DNA from: Oceaniferula marina
GTDB taxonomy: Bacteria > Verrucomicrobiota > Verrucomicrobiia > Verrucomicrobiales > Akkermansiaceae
Length of the DNA stretch: 64,000 nt
Direction: 5' to 3'
NCBI RefSeq assembly: GCF_013391475.1
Contig: NZ_JACBAZ010000002.1
Location: forward strand, 62,001 to 126,000
The position numbers and the translations under genes are program-made. Positions 37,889 to 45,973 of the stretch are shown here, piece by piece (positions within the stretch are counted from its first letter, which is position 1; every line of letters starts with the position of its first letter). The notes below the pieces were generated by a model. That model had not been told where the DNA came from. It was given only the letters and a program-made list of their open reading frames with translations, and did not search any database.

Positions 37889-39604
37889 TTAGATAAGTGA
37901 TCTTACGAAGGGTTTCAGATCTGAGTTTAGAAATATACCAAGCCGGTGCAGTGCACGAGAGAGACCCACATAGAGTAGTGATTGTTGCTGGTCAGTCGGC
38001 ATACGCTCAAAATCAGCTACAATCACAATGGGTGCCTCCAGGCCTTTGAAACTCTGAATAGTACAATACGATATACGATTCGTTCCGGCGTGGTATGGTT
38101 CAACACGATTCACCCAGTCGGGATGAAGTTCTAAATCCCTGCCCAACGTATTCTCTTTGTTTGGGCTAAGTATGACTATGTCCTTCATGGAGTAACCGTC
38201 ACTCAAGCATTCCTTGATGAACCGGGATACTTGTTCCGTCTGATCTTCCCGCGTTTCCCAAAAATGGAGTTCAGGGTCCGACTTGTCATCCCCACGAAGC
38301 ACTCTGCTGTATGGAGGGGATAGGGCTCCGAAGGAAACCACATAATCTGATATGGGTAATGTATTGCGGCAGTTGGTAGTAATTTGATAACGTGCAGCTG
38401 ATGGGCTTCGCTGAGCTATAAACTCTTCGACACTCACTTCTCCCCGGGTGAATATATCTTGGCCTAAAAAGTCGCCGAAAAACAACCAATTGCCACCCGC
38501 AAGACCTCCTTTAAGAGCTAAGTCTATCACATCTAGATAATGGTTCCGCAAAAGATCTTGGGCTTCGTCTAATATCAGATAGTCAAATGGCTCATACTGA
38601 TTATCTTCAAGCAAACGATCCGAAGCTATGCTTGCCAACCTACCTTCGAAGTAATCCGTAGATTTTTTATCTTCGGGAGTCAACAGAGGTTTCGCTATGT
38701 TAGTCAGCCACGCATCTATGTTGCAGACCGTGCATCGGGGGGAGCTTGCTACTAGACTCTTGGATAGCTCATCCCCAAGCAACTTGTTAAAACAAAACAC
38801 ACCTATTTTAGCATTAGGATTATCAGCTGTAATACGTCTAGCCGACTCCATGGCTAAAACCGTCTTTCCTGTTCCAGCGGCACCACTGAATACAACGCGT
38901 GGATTCCAAGCCATTTGATCGAGCGCCATGTACTGTTCTTCTGTTAATTCAAGCAGCTGCTGATCTTCTTCTTTTCTCCGAGACTTAGGAGAGACTGCAA
39001 TTTCAAAACGTGGACGTAATGCAAAAAGCAGCGATTGACATCTTTCACTGGACGCGTGGACTTCAGGAGTCCGGGCAGCTCTCACTTGGTTTTCCATAAG
39101 GGTGTCGCGACCATGCTCCAGAATCTGGCGGATGGTTTTTGAGATAGGACGGCTTGTAAGTTTACGTCGATCGATCACCTGCCAATCGTGCCATTCCGGG
39201 CTTTTGATCAGAAAGTCCAAGCGTGGAAAACTCACAGCCGACCACATGACAATTTTGTTATATGATGAATCAATGCCGATAAGATATTTCCTGATAGAAT
39301 GTAATGCTGATGATGCTTGTTTGAATGGTCCTCGAAGCTCCGGAGTATCATGTCCAAGGTGCCATCCCTGTTCGTCGTACCTTACGGAGTTATGGGATTT
39401 AACCTCAAGAACCAGCACTCCCAAATCGGGCACTATGACTATGAAGTCGGCTTCGCCGCTAACTTGAGTTGTATGCTTGGCTAAATCTAAACTATGCAGG
39501 ACAATCCAGTCGTCTGTATCTGGATCATTTTTCAATAAATGCATTACACGATGCTCCCCGGGTGGAGCTTTGCTAGGACAAGTAGAAGGGACCAATAGAG
39601 CCAT
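37889..39604 (-). CDS. NERD-domain UvrD-like helicase
   Basis: 571 residues. The N-terminal NERD nuclease-like domain shows GEADFIVIV (D53) and LVLEVK (E67, K69). The SF1A helicase follows: Walker A GAAGTGKT at 241-248, LILDEAQD at 343-350, FFGDFLGQ near 383, TIQSFKGLEAPIVIV near 523, and YVGLSRALHRLGIFL near the C terminus. It could combine DNA unwinding with cleavage. It sits between drmA and the two DrmE-like genes with gaps of 7 bp and 2 bp, so it belongs to the same operon. Canonical DISARM lacks this gene; it may substitute for a missing nuclease-type component (inference). Confidence 0.9.
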   Translation of the reverse strand: MALLVPSTCPSKAPPGEHRVMHLLKNDPDTDDWIVLHSLDLAKHTTQVSGEADFIVIVPDLGVLVLEVKSHNSVRYDEQGWHLGHDTPELRGPFKQASSALHSIRKYLIGIDSSYNKIVMWSAVSFPRLDFLIKSPEWHDWQVIDRRKLTSRPISKTIRQILEHGRDTLMENQVRAARTPEVHASSERCQSLLFALRPRFEIAVSPKSRRKEEDQQLLELTEEQYMALDQMAWNPRVVFSGAAGTGKTVLAMESARRITADNPNAKIGVFCFNKLLGDELSKSLVASSPRCTVCNIDAWLTNIAKPLLTPEDKKSTDYFEGRLASIASDRLLEDNQYEPFDYLILDEAQDLLRNHYLDVIDLALKGGLAGGNWLFFGDFLGQDIFTRGEVSVEEFIAQRSPSAARYQITTNCRNTLPISDYVVSFGALSPPYSRVLRGDDKSDPELHFWETREDQTEQVSRFIKECLSDGYSMKDIVILSPNKENTLGRDLELHPDWVNRVEPYHAGTNRISYCTIQSFKGLEAPIVIVADFERMPTDQQQSLLYVGLSRALHRLGIFLNSDLKPFVRSLI

Positions 39605-39606
39605 GA

Positions 39607-41217
39607 TTATACTGAAAAATAGGTCGGGTGATTAAGGAGTTGTCGTGGAACTTCTATGGAGGTTCTGGATATCCCCTCAACAAAGTATGCTGTTTTTACA
39701 TTTGGTAAGTTAGTGGTTCCCCCGAAGTCCTGTTCTCCCTTGTCGAACAACTCGCGCAACGATCTACCATTGAGATCAGCTCTGAGCTTCTTATTTAGTT
39801 GAGAGCCGGCTCTGTGGCGCATTTTTCGGATTTTCGCAACGACATCAAAAAACAAATCCTTGCTGTCTTGAAGCCGGCATAATGTGAGCACAGCTTCGAA
39901 ACTTCTCCATGTTCCCGGAGCTATGTTCTCTTGGGACATCCAGTTGCGAACGTTTGTTTCTCTAGCAATTTTTGACCCCTGCTGCTTAAGCATTGAGATG
40001 ACATATTCCATTCCATGTGTATTCACATAATCACGGAATGCCAACTTCCAAGTGTTTTGAGCTGCATAGAACTTTTCTACTTCAATTTTACCGTAGGATT
40101 CCTCAAGTAACTTGTTGCCCAACTCCGCAACCATATCACCACCACCTGCGGTAGAAAATAGGAGTACATCGTCAGTATGAATTGTTTCGGAGCCTGCGGT
40201 TTCGACGTCTTCACAGGTGTAATTTTCAGTATCGATTTGTATACGTGTCACTGAGCCGGAGGCCGAAACAAGCACAAATTTGTCACCTGATAGCTTAACT
40301 CGGTAAGCAGGCACAATTTCACTATGTTCGGAAGTTCCACTTTCACGGTCTATTAGTAGCCTAATCGCAGAATCCACTTCCTCTACATGTTCATGATAAC
40401 CAGCGCCATCATCCTCATCATTAATCTGACCTTGATCCGCAGAAACATTCCCGATGTAATGTTCACAGGCAAAAGTGTTTACCGGTTTACCTAATTTATT
40501 GGCATATTTCTTTTTTGAAGAACCAGCCAAGCCGTATGGTGCTGGCATGATAGCCTTAGGACCAGGCGGAAGAAACAACCAGAGATGCTCAGCTCGTGGG
40601 GAGGTGAAAATATGGTGATGGTTACGCTCTATATGTCTCCTTGTTGAACCAAATACGATCAAATGATCATAGAGATAGACTTGCCGCAAATCAGTAGGAC
40701 ATATCACCCAGTAATTGGGAATGCCCTCCGGAAGATACTTTTTATAGAATGCATAGTGACTAGGTACGGACCTGATGCCATTGCTCATAAAGGCGACCTG
40801 CCCTTGGGGGTCAGTCCATTGAGCTATTTGCTTCATCGCGGCACTCCACAAAGGATTTTCATCATCAAGCTGAAGTTGCGAAAAGTTATGGTTGAGTTGC
40901 TGATAAAGCTCCTGAACATCGCTAGGTGATGACGAAAGTAAATGAGGAATCGAAGCTCCCGCATCTAACCTGACCAACTTGACTATTTCGTGATATGGCA
41001 GTGGAGATGTAGTTAGGTGATATCGAACGAGGAATATAAATTTCATCACAGGTTCCCATTCCTCCTTGATATCGAGATCGAACACAAGCTTGCGAAAAGC
41101 CGACAATGATTTATTCAGCTTTGTGAGATTTGGCCATTTAACCTGATCAATTTGCCAACCGCGGTGAGCGGCTTTTTCTGCCGTATTGAAAGCGTAATCC
41201 GCATCTTCGATATTCAT
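39607..41217 (-). CDS. Unrecognised defence protein, possible C-terminal half of a split DrmE
   Basis: 536 residues from ATG 41217 (MNIEDADYAFN), 5 bp after the stop of the upstream gene; a longer frame from 41262 would overlap that gene by 40 bp. No catalytic motif is recognised. The segment NYWVICPTDLRQVYLYDHLIVFGS near 170-195, followed by EHLWLFLPPGPKA, resembles a helicase-C-like Rossmann region. The C terminus has NVRNWMSQENIAPGTWRSFEAV near 433. Together with the preceding 324-residue protein the length (about 860) and layout recall DrmE, the uncharacterised class 2 DISARM protein that precedes drmA. This assignment is tentative. Confidence 0.75.
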   Translation of the reverse strand: MNIEDADYAFNTAEKAAHRGWQIDQVKWPNLTKLNKSLSAFRKLVFDLDIKEEWEPVMKFIFLVRYHLTTSPLPYHEIVKLVRLDAGASIPHLLSSSPSDVQELYQQLNHNFSQLQLDDENPLWSAAMKQIAQWTDPQGQVAFMSNGIRSVPSHYAFYKKYLPEGIPNYWVICPTDLRQVYLYDHLIVFGSTRRHIERNHHHIFTSPRAEHLWLFLPPGPKAIMPAPYGLAGSSKKKYANKLGKPVNTFACEHYIGNVSADQGQINDEDDGAGYHEHVEEVDSAIRLLIDRESGTSEHSEIVPAYRVKLSGDKFVLVSASGSVTRIQIDTENYTCEDVETAGSETIHTDDVLLFSTAGGGDMVAELGNKLLEESYGKIEVEKFYAAQNTWKLAFRDYVNTHGMEYVISMLKQQGSKIARETNVRNWMSQENIAPGTWRSFEAVLTLCRLQDSKDLFFDVVAKIRKMRHRAGSQLNKKLRADLNGRSLRELFDKGEQDFGGTTNLPNVKTAYFVEGISRTSIEVPRQLLNHPTYFSV

Positions 41218-41222
41218 ATTGG

Positions 41223-42197
41223 CTAGTAAGTAAAAATTTGAAAATCGACCAAAGCTGGACACAGTTTATTCAATTCATCATCACCGGGCAGGTCATCAAC
41301 CCTTTGGTAATAACCCTCGTTAGCTTGTTCTAATGCATCTTTGTAATGTGGTTCCGACGTTCCTAAGACCCCTACTTTTAATGATGAATAACAATCCTCC
41401 CAGTGATTGATATAGTTCAAAGAACCGCATATGACCGAGGCATCCCACCCGTCCTCGATATTGTGACTGACCATTGAGCAATAACTGTCCCTGATGCCCT
41501 CAGGCCCTGCACATGAGGGGCGAATCAAATCCCGTAAATATAGAACCTCCTCTGTTTCGAGCCCTAACTCCATAAGAGGAATTTCTGCCCTCAACTCATC
41601 GCTTACGCGACCAATTATATCAATAATCAGGCAAGTATGGTGTGAATGCTGCAAGAGACGTCGCGTCCCATCTAATCCGATTAACGCGGTTAAGGCTTTA
41701 ACATTCTGAGCTATTAAGCTCCCCGGCCTGAACCGTATCAGATCGGGAGCGTCATCTACAGGCTGCACCAAATGCAACCAGTCTGGCTGGATAAATCTCG
41801 TAAAGTGCCTATTTCCTTCGTCTTCAATAACAGCAACTTCCAACCGATCCACGCCAAGGCTCCTATCAATGCCATCTATGAGCCCGAAGACCTTCTTAAG
41901 CTCTGCATGACCTATCTTCTGATAACCAAAACTTACAGCTTGATCATCCTTGTATCTACTCAGGTCAGAGCTATTAATCAGCTCTTTACTGTGAATAAAT
42001 TTTTCACTAATTATACCCGCCGAAATTAAGGTGGAAGCAAAATTAACAAATGGAACTGTAATAATGGCATTCACAGGATCATCATGCTGACGTTCCAACC
42101 TGGCAACATGCCGCCCTAGGTCGAAATAGAATCGGATCCATTCCAGCCGTTGTTCATCTTGACTGGTAAGCTCTAATTCAGGCTGAAAGGTCTCCAT
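41223..42197 (-). CDS. Unrecognised defence protein, possible N-terminal half of a split DrmE
   Basis: 324 residues, soluble, no known motif. The C-terminal third (ASVICGSLNYINHWEDCYSS, then VGVLGTSEPHYKDALEQA) has the look of a Rossmann-like alpha/beta unit. It is the first gene of the minus-strand defence operon: AAGGA lies about 8 bp upstream of its ATG, and the next ORF starts 5 bp after its stop. Its position ahead of drmA and its combined length with the next gene suggest a DrmE equivalent divided in two (inference). No frameshift is needed, because both ORFs have their own start codons. Confidence 0.78.
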   Translation of the reverse strand: METFQPELELTSQDEQRLEWIRFYFDLGRHVARLERQHDDPVNAIITVPFVNFASTLISAGIISEKFIHSKELINSSDLSRYKDDQAVSFGYQKIGHAELKKVFGLIDGIDRSLGVDRLEVAVIEDEGNRHFTRFIQPDWLHLVQPVDDAPDLIRFRPGSLIAQNVKALTALIGLDGTRRLLQHSHHTCLIIDIIGRVSDELRAEIPLMELGLETEEVLYLRDLIRPSCAGPEGIRDSYCSMVSHNIEDGWDASVICGSLNYINHWEDCYSSLKVGVLGTSEPHYKDALEQANEGYYQRVDDLPGDDELNKLCPALVDFQIFTY

Positions 42198-42507
42198 ATG
42201 TAATGTCCTTATCTATCGACGTATAGGAAACTAAACAGACCGCTAATTCTAGCAAGAAAATTTTCACAAATAATCACCCACTCAAATAAAAAATATAAAT
42301 AAACGCATCTACCTGCAATCAAGCTGTCAACGCCACACCATTAACAATAGCCGCTTCTGACAATCTGGGCAGGTGACAGCGCCCGGCGAGCCCGAGCATA
42401 CAAGAGCCATTGCTCAGATCTACGCCTGATAGACAAAGTTCCTGATATTCTACGAGCCTTAAGGGTGGGAAAGTAGTATACAAGGAAAGCAACACACAAG
42501 GCCATTT
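42198..42507. promoter_or_regulatory. Divergent AT-rich intergenic region ahead of the DISARM-like operon
   Basis: A 310-bp gap between the first defence gene (minus) and the 151-residue gene (plus). The stretch 42280-42305 is very AT-rich (AAATAAAAAATATAAATAAA) and is a reasonable place for the operon promoter, but no -35/-10 pair or operator is clear by eye. No ORF is supported. Confidence 0.4.
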
Positions 42508-42963
42508 ATGAACATTACAGCTGCATCACCAAACAATATGGAACTCGTCGCAAACATCTGGCCTATCGTAGACGAACAATCAGGTCTCATTTACAGAATC
42601 CTTGCCAGGGCTTACACCCTGGAAGCCCCGGATGATGTCATCAGCTCCACCCTGAAGGCTTTGGCTCCAAAGGACTACCATCTGGCATCATCATTCGCTT
42701 TAACAGCTCGGTTCCGGCATGTCACCGAACATGGAACACTTGAGGGATGCTTGCATATTTCGGATTTTGCAACGTATGAATCCATGATCATCGTCCCCAT
42801 CATCGAGCAGCTTGAAGGGCAATTTGCAAAGTTGCAGGGAGTGAACATGAGCACAGGGGAACCTATTGCGGTTGCTCACATCCCACGTTTCGGCAAGGAA
42901 CCTTATGTGATCACTACCTTTGTCATGGAAAGTATCAATGGCGAACTCACTCCCAGCCTCTAG
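42508..42963 (+). CDS. Hypothetical protein of the integrated element
   Basis: 151 residues, soluble, no known motif seen. It contains ARAYTLEAPDDVISSTLKAL near 33 and ends in ITTFVMESINGELTPSL. It lies between the defence operon and the XRE regulator; its stop TAG shares the CTAG palindrome with the convergent XRE stop, so the two coding regions overlap by 4 bp. Start ATG is preceded by GGAAAGCAACACACAAGG. Function unknown; a regulatory role for either neighbour is possible but unsupported. Confidence 0.7.
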   Translation: MNITAASPNNMELVANIWPIVDEQSGLIYRILARAYTLEAPDDVISSTLKALAPKDYHLASSFALTARFRHVTEHGTLEGCLHISDFATYESMIIVPIIEQLEGQFAKLQGVNMSTGEPIAVAHIPRFGKEPYVITTFVMESINGELTPSL

Positions 42964-43235
42964 CCCCGACCCTGGCGTAGCACATCGCTAAGCCCCTTCA
43001 CCCTATTAGGGTAAAGATCCCCCACCTCACACTTCAGAGCACGCGCCAATACGAGCAACTCCGCATCATTGACCCGGCGTAGCTGGGCCTCGATCTTGGA
43101 CAGGCCTCCACGGCTGAGATCCCAACCAGCCACCTGAATCTTGGCGGCCAGCTTCTCTTGAGACAACCCCGCCTCCACACGCATGCGGCGGATCACCGGG
43201 CCAACTACATTCTTATGATTCTCCATCTGCTCCAA
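42960..43235 (-). CDS. XRE-family HTH regulator
   Basis: 91 residues (start at 43235 or at the in-frame ATG 43226). IRRMRVEAGLSQEKLAAKIQ is the typical XRE recognition region, with LSKIEAQLRRVNDAELLVLARALKCEVGDLYP completing the five-helix fold. It is divergent from a set of membrane-protein genes; a 20-bp palindrome between them is its likely operator. It probably represses itself and/or those genes. Confidence 0.88.
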   Translation of the reverse strand: MEQMENHKNVVGPVIRRMRVEAGLSQEKLAAKIQVAGWDLSRGGLSKIEAQLRRVNDAELLVLARALKCEVGDLYPNRVKGLSDVLRQGRG

Positions 43236-43272
43236 ATTCGGATCTTGACCATAGGATGAAAAATACTGATGT

Positions 43273-43292
43273 TTGCTCCATTATTAGAGCAA
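43273..43292. promoter_or_regulatory. Candidate operator palindrome for the XRE regulator
   Basis: TTGCTC (43273-43278) and GAGCAA (43287-43292) are exact inverted half-sites separated by CATTATTA. The site lies in the 76-bp gap between the divergent XRE gene and the CxxCxGxG gene, 38 bp from the XRE start and 20 bp from the plus-strand ATG. Size and spacing fit an XRE dimer site; binding is inference. Confidence 0.55.
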
Positions 43293-43311
43293 TAAACAAC
43301 CGTCTAAAATC

Positions 43312-43596
43312 ATGAGCAAGAGACACAATAGGTTAGAAAGAAAGTTAACAATACCAATTAGCCTTCCATACATAGTCATCTTAGCCCTCTTCGTCTTCAC
43401 GTTCCTGAATACAACTGTCTCTGACTCATACAACCTAGATGCCCGACTCTACTGGCACAAATCAACACAAGCCTGGGCGGGGGTGAAAATCGACCAAACC
43501 AAACACGGAGTCAAATGCAGGTCGTGCAACGGCACAGGTTGGTTCAATGGTCAGAAGTGTCTACCCTGTGGTGGAGACGGCGTTCGGGGAAACTAA
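43312..43596 (+). CDS. Small membrane protein with a CxxCxGxG motif
   Basis: 94 residues. A basic N terminus precedes one membrane helix (PYIVILALFVFTFLNTTV, about 20-37). The C terminus has CRSCNGTGWF...CLPCGGDG, one CxxCxGxG pair as in the DnaJ zinc-binding region. It is likely anchored in the inner membrane with the zinc-type motif at the tail. First gene of a plus-strand set with the GYF_2-type and PrsW-like proteins, 21 bp before the next ORF. Role unknown. Confidence 0.75.
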   Translation: MSKRHNRLERKLTIPISLPYIVILALFVFTFLNTTVSDSYNLDARLYWHKSTQAWAGVKIDQTKHGVKCRSCNGTGWFNGQKCLPCGGDGVRGN

Positions 43597-43617
43597 TCAA
43601 CACAAACTACTCCTTCC

Positions 43618-44376
43618 ATGAAAGAGAATGCCGAGAACTGGTATTTCCTAGAGGATGAAAAACCGAAGGGGCCGCACCCTGAAAGGGTCATCCAACTTCT
43701 CCTGAAATCCGGTGAGATCAATGCCGAAACCATGGTTTCGTCTGACGGCAAAAAGACATGGCAAGCAGCTCAAATAAGACTTTTTCAACAAGCTACAACT
43801 TCCCATACTCTGGATTCTGAGTCATGGGATGTCAATTTCGGACGCTTCATACTACACAAACCTCGAACCCTCTGCATAGGCAGAGGTCAGTTATCCGTCA
43901 AACAGGGAGAGCTCCACGCCCGAGGCAGCAAACGGCTAAAATGGTGGGCCAGATGCCTCGTTGGGCTAGCCTTCACACCTGTGGCTCTATTAGTAGGATT
44001 CCTGACAACGGCCCCAGCTGCGCATGTGTTGGTCACTGAGATAAGAACAGGCGAAAGCTTCCCTTCGCTCATGTCGATGTTCCTCTCACTTCACGGCAAT
44101 GACTACCAGTTGGCATCCTACGCATACCAGCACACACTTGCCTCCGTATCATTCAGCTTCGGATTCTTTGGATCGATCTTCCTTGTCACGACACAATTCC
44201 CAGTCTCAAAGGGTAAAGAAACTATCAATCCGGTTGAACAACCAACGCGAGATGGGTGTGAGGTTAAGATTAAAATCAAGCCTGTCGACAGCTCTACATC
44301 TCGCTACACCCGCATCACCTTTAACTCTGAAATGGAGGCCCGGGCCTTTGTGTCCTGTTTTAGCCATCACTCCTAA
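43618..44376 (+). CDS. GYF_2-domain membrane protein
   Basis: 252 residues. Residues 5-60 (WYFLEDEKPKGPHPE, then INAETMVSSDGKKTWQ) match the GYF_2/DUF4339 domain, usually a peptide-binding module of membrane proteins. Two membrane segments follow (about 122-140 and 170-192). The C-terminal 60 residues end in TRITFNSEMEARAFVSC, a small PH-like or beta-rich tail. The neighbour at 44402 carries a GYF_2 domain at its C terminus, so the two may share a partner. No enzymatic motif. Confidence 0.75.
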   Translation: MKENAENWYFLEDEKPKGPHPERVIQLLLKSGEINAETMVSSDGKKTWQAAQIRLFQQATTSHTLDSESWDVNFGRFILHKPRTLCIGRGQLSVKQGELHARGSKRLKWWARCLVGLAFTPVALLVGFLTTAPAAHVLVTEIRTGESFPSLMSMFLSLHGNDYQLASYAYQHTLASVSFSFGFFGSIFLVTTQFPVSKGKETINPVEQPTRDGCEVKIKIKPVDSSTSRYTRITFNSEMEARAFVSCFSHHS

Positions 44377-44401
44377 GTTACATCTCACCCCATCTATCCA
44401 C

Positions 44402-45748
44402 ATGCCCACCAATCAACATAACGATACCGTCTCGCAACCTGCCGCCGGCTCCTTTCAATTTTCCTGGAAACACTTTTTCTCGGATGTCTTCAAAAGGCAT
44501 AAGAACCGATCCATAGAAGAATCTCTTAGTTGGGGGCTACCCCATAAAACTCCGAGCCTTCAGGACATCCCCCTCGAGTTCCCTCGCCCCTGGTTGTTTG
44601 TCCGTTTCCTAGTACTTGGCATCTGCGCCTATTGGTTCTTCGGCATAGTATGGCAATATTACGACAACCCCACACTCATTCCCGGAGTCATTCTGCTGGG
44701 AAGCTTCGTGGGTCCATGTGCCGTCCTCCTACTGTTCTACGAAATCAATATCCTTAAGAACATATCTATCATTAGAGTCGCTGGAGCATTTATTGCGGGG
44801 GCTGTTCTTAGTCTTACGGTCACTCACCCCATACAGGCTTTGGCTAATTCGTGGGGGCTTACCACATGGCTGAACGCGTCAGTTGCCGGACCCGTCGAGG
44901 AAACAGCCAAACTCGTCATTGCCATCCTGCTACTGAAAATGGTTCCACGCAAAACCATCTTTACAGGCTTACTTGTCGGTGGAGCTGTAGGCGCCGGATT
45001 TGCCGCATTTGAATCGGCGGGATACGCCTTCAACATCTTCCTGTCTAAATATAACATGATCGTTGAAGGTGCATATATGAACGTACTTGAACAAAAGTTT
45101 AACTCCGAAGAAGAATTCTTCTCAATGGTTTCTACGGCTTACCCTCTAGCCAGCGAAGCTATGAACGACAATATCCGGTTGAGGGCCATCCTGAGCCCAT
45201 TCGGACACGTCATCTGGACGGCTTTAACAGCTGCAGCGTTTTGCCGAGTCACAGCATCCTCTAAGGTCACGATGGAAACCTTCCAGGACCAACGCTTCTA
45301 CAGCATCTTTGGGCTGGCTGTCATTCTGCATATGACGTGGAACTCTCCGGTCGGAGGAGACTCGGGTGTGGCGCACTTCATTTCCAGAGGTATTCTCGGG
45401 ATCATTGCCTGGGCCGCCGTAGGCAAGATGATCTCCCACGGAGTAAAACAAGTAAAGGCAATGAAGATGGCTATGGAAATGGGCGATTCTTCGGTTCTTG
45501 ACGAGAAAACGATGAATGCCCGGGCCGAGGGAGATCGGCAGATGTATTACAAACGGGATCACAAAACTCTCGGCCCCATCAGCTTCACCGAGATCAAAGA
45601 ATTGGCTGAGGCCGGGGTCATCGAAAAAAGCACACTCATTAGTGACGGGGAACAATGGCAGCCTCTTTCCTGGTGGACAGGAGAAACCCAGAGCAAAACC
45701 TCCACCGCCACGAAACATTCGGTCGAAAAGGAAGAGATCATTCTCTAG
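44402..45748 (+). CDS. PrsW-like intramembrane protease with C-terminal GYF_2 domain
   Basis: 448 residues from ATG 44402 (MPTNQHND), 25 bp after the previous stop; the longer open frame from 44099 overlaps the preceding gene out of frame and is rejected. Several membrane helices span about 60-350. PrsW/CPBP-like motifs are visible: GPVEETAK near 163-170, FESAGYAF near 201, FGHVIWTAL near 270 and LHMTWNSP near 311, which supply the Glu/His catalytic set. The C-terminal GYF_2 module (QMYYKRDHKTLGPISF near 382) ends with ISDGEQWQPLSWW. PrsW cleaves membrane anti-sigma factors in Bacillus; the substrate here is unknown. Followed by a strong terminator. Confidence 0.85.
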   Translation: MPTNQHNDTVSQPAAGSFQFSWKHFFSDVFKRHKNRSIEESLSWGLPHKTPSLQDIPLEFPRPWLFVRFLVLGICAYWFFGIVWQYYDNPTLIPGVILLGSFVGPCAVLLLFYEINILKNISIIRVAGAFIAGAVLSLTVTHPIQALANSWGLTTWLNASVAGPVEETAKLVIAILLLKMVPRKTIFTGLLVGGAVGAGFAAFESAGYAFNIFLSKYNMIVEGAYMNVLEQKFNSEEEFFSMVSTAYPLASEAMNDNIRLRAILSPFGHVIWTALTAAAFCRVTASSKVTMETFQDQRFYSIFGLAVILHMTWNSPVGGDSGVAHFISRGILGIIAWAAVGKMISHGVKQVKAMKMAMEMGDSSVLDEKTMNARAEGDRQMYYKRDHKTLGPISFTEIKELAEAGVIEKSTLISDGEQWQPLSWWTGETQSKTSTATKHSVEKEEIIL

Positions 45749-45793
45749 GAAAGAAGTTAAACCGGGGACAGCGAATGTCCGCCTATGACCTTC

Positions 45794-45830
45794 AAAGAAG
45801 CTCCCAAAAACCATGGGGGCTTCTTTTTGT
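45794..45830 (+). terminator. Rho-independent terminator after the PrsW-like gene
   Basis: AAAGAAGCTCCC (45794-45805) pairs with GGGGGCTTCTTT (45815-45826) with one G-T wobble, followed by TTG. It closes the membrane-protein set. The remaining gap to 45973 holds no gene. Confidence 0.8.
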
Positions 45831-45973
45831 CTGCCTTATCATTAGGCAATCCCGTGCAGGCTTAACAAGCTGATATCACTGCCTCGCTCAAATTATTTTC
45901 AGCCCCATCACACATTTTCGCTGTACATCACCAGTCCCTCCGGTATGATCGTAGATAATTAATTACAACGCTC

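Noticed and set aside
23974-42197. DrmC-type phospholipase D
   Set aside because: None of the eight proteins shows HxK(x4)D; weak HSK-like strings lack the Asp spacing and the following GS/N residues.
44099-44401. N-terminal extension of the PrsW-like gene from 44099
   Set aside because: It overlaps the preceding GYF_2 gene out of frame and has a low-complexity Ser/His/Thr-rich translation; ATG 44402 gives a normal PrsW-like start.
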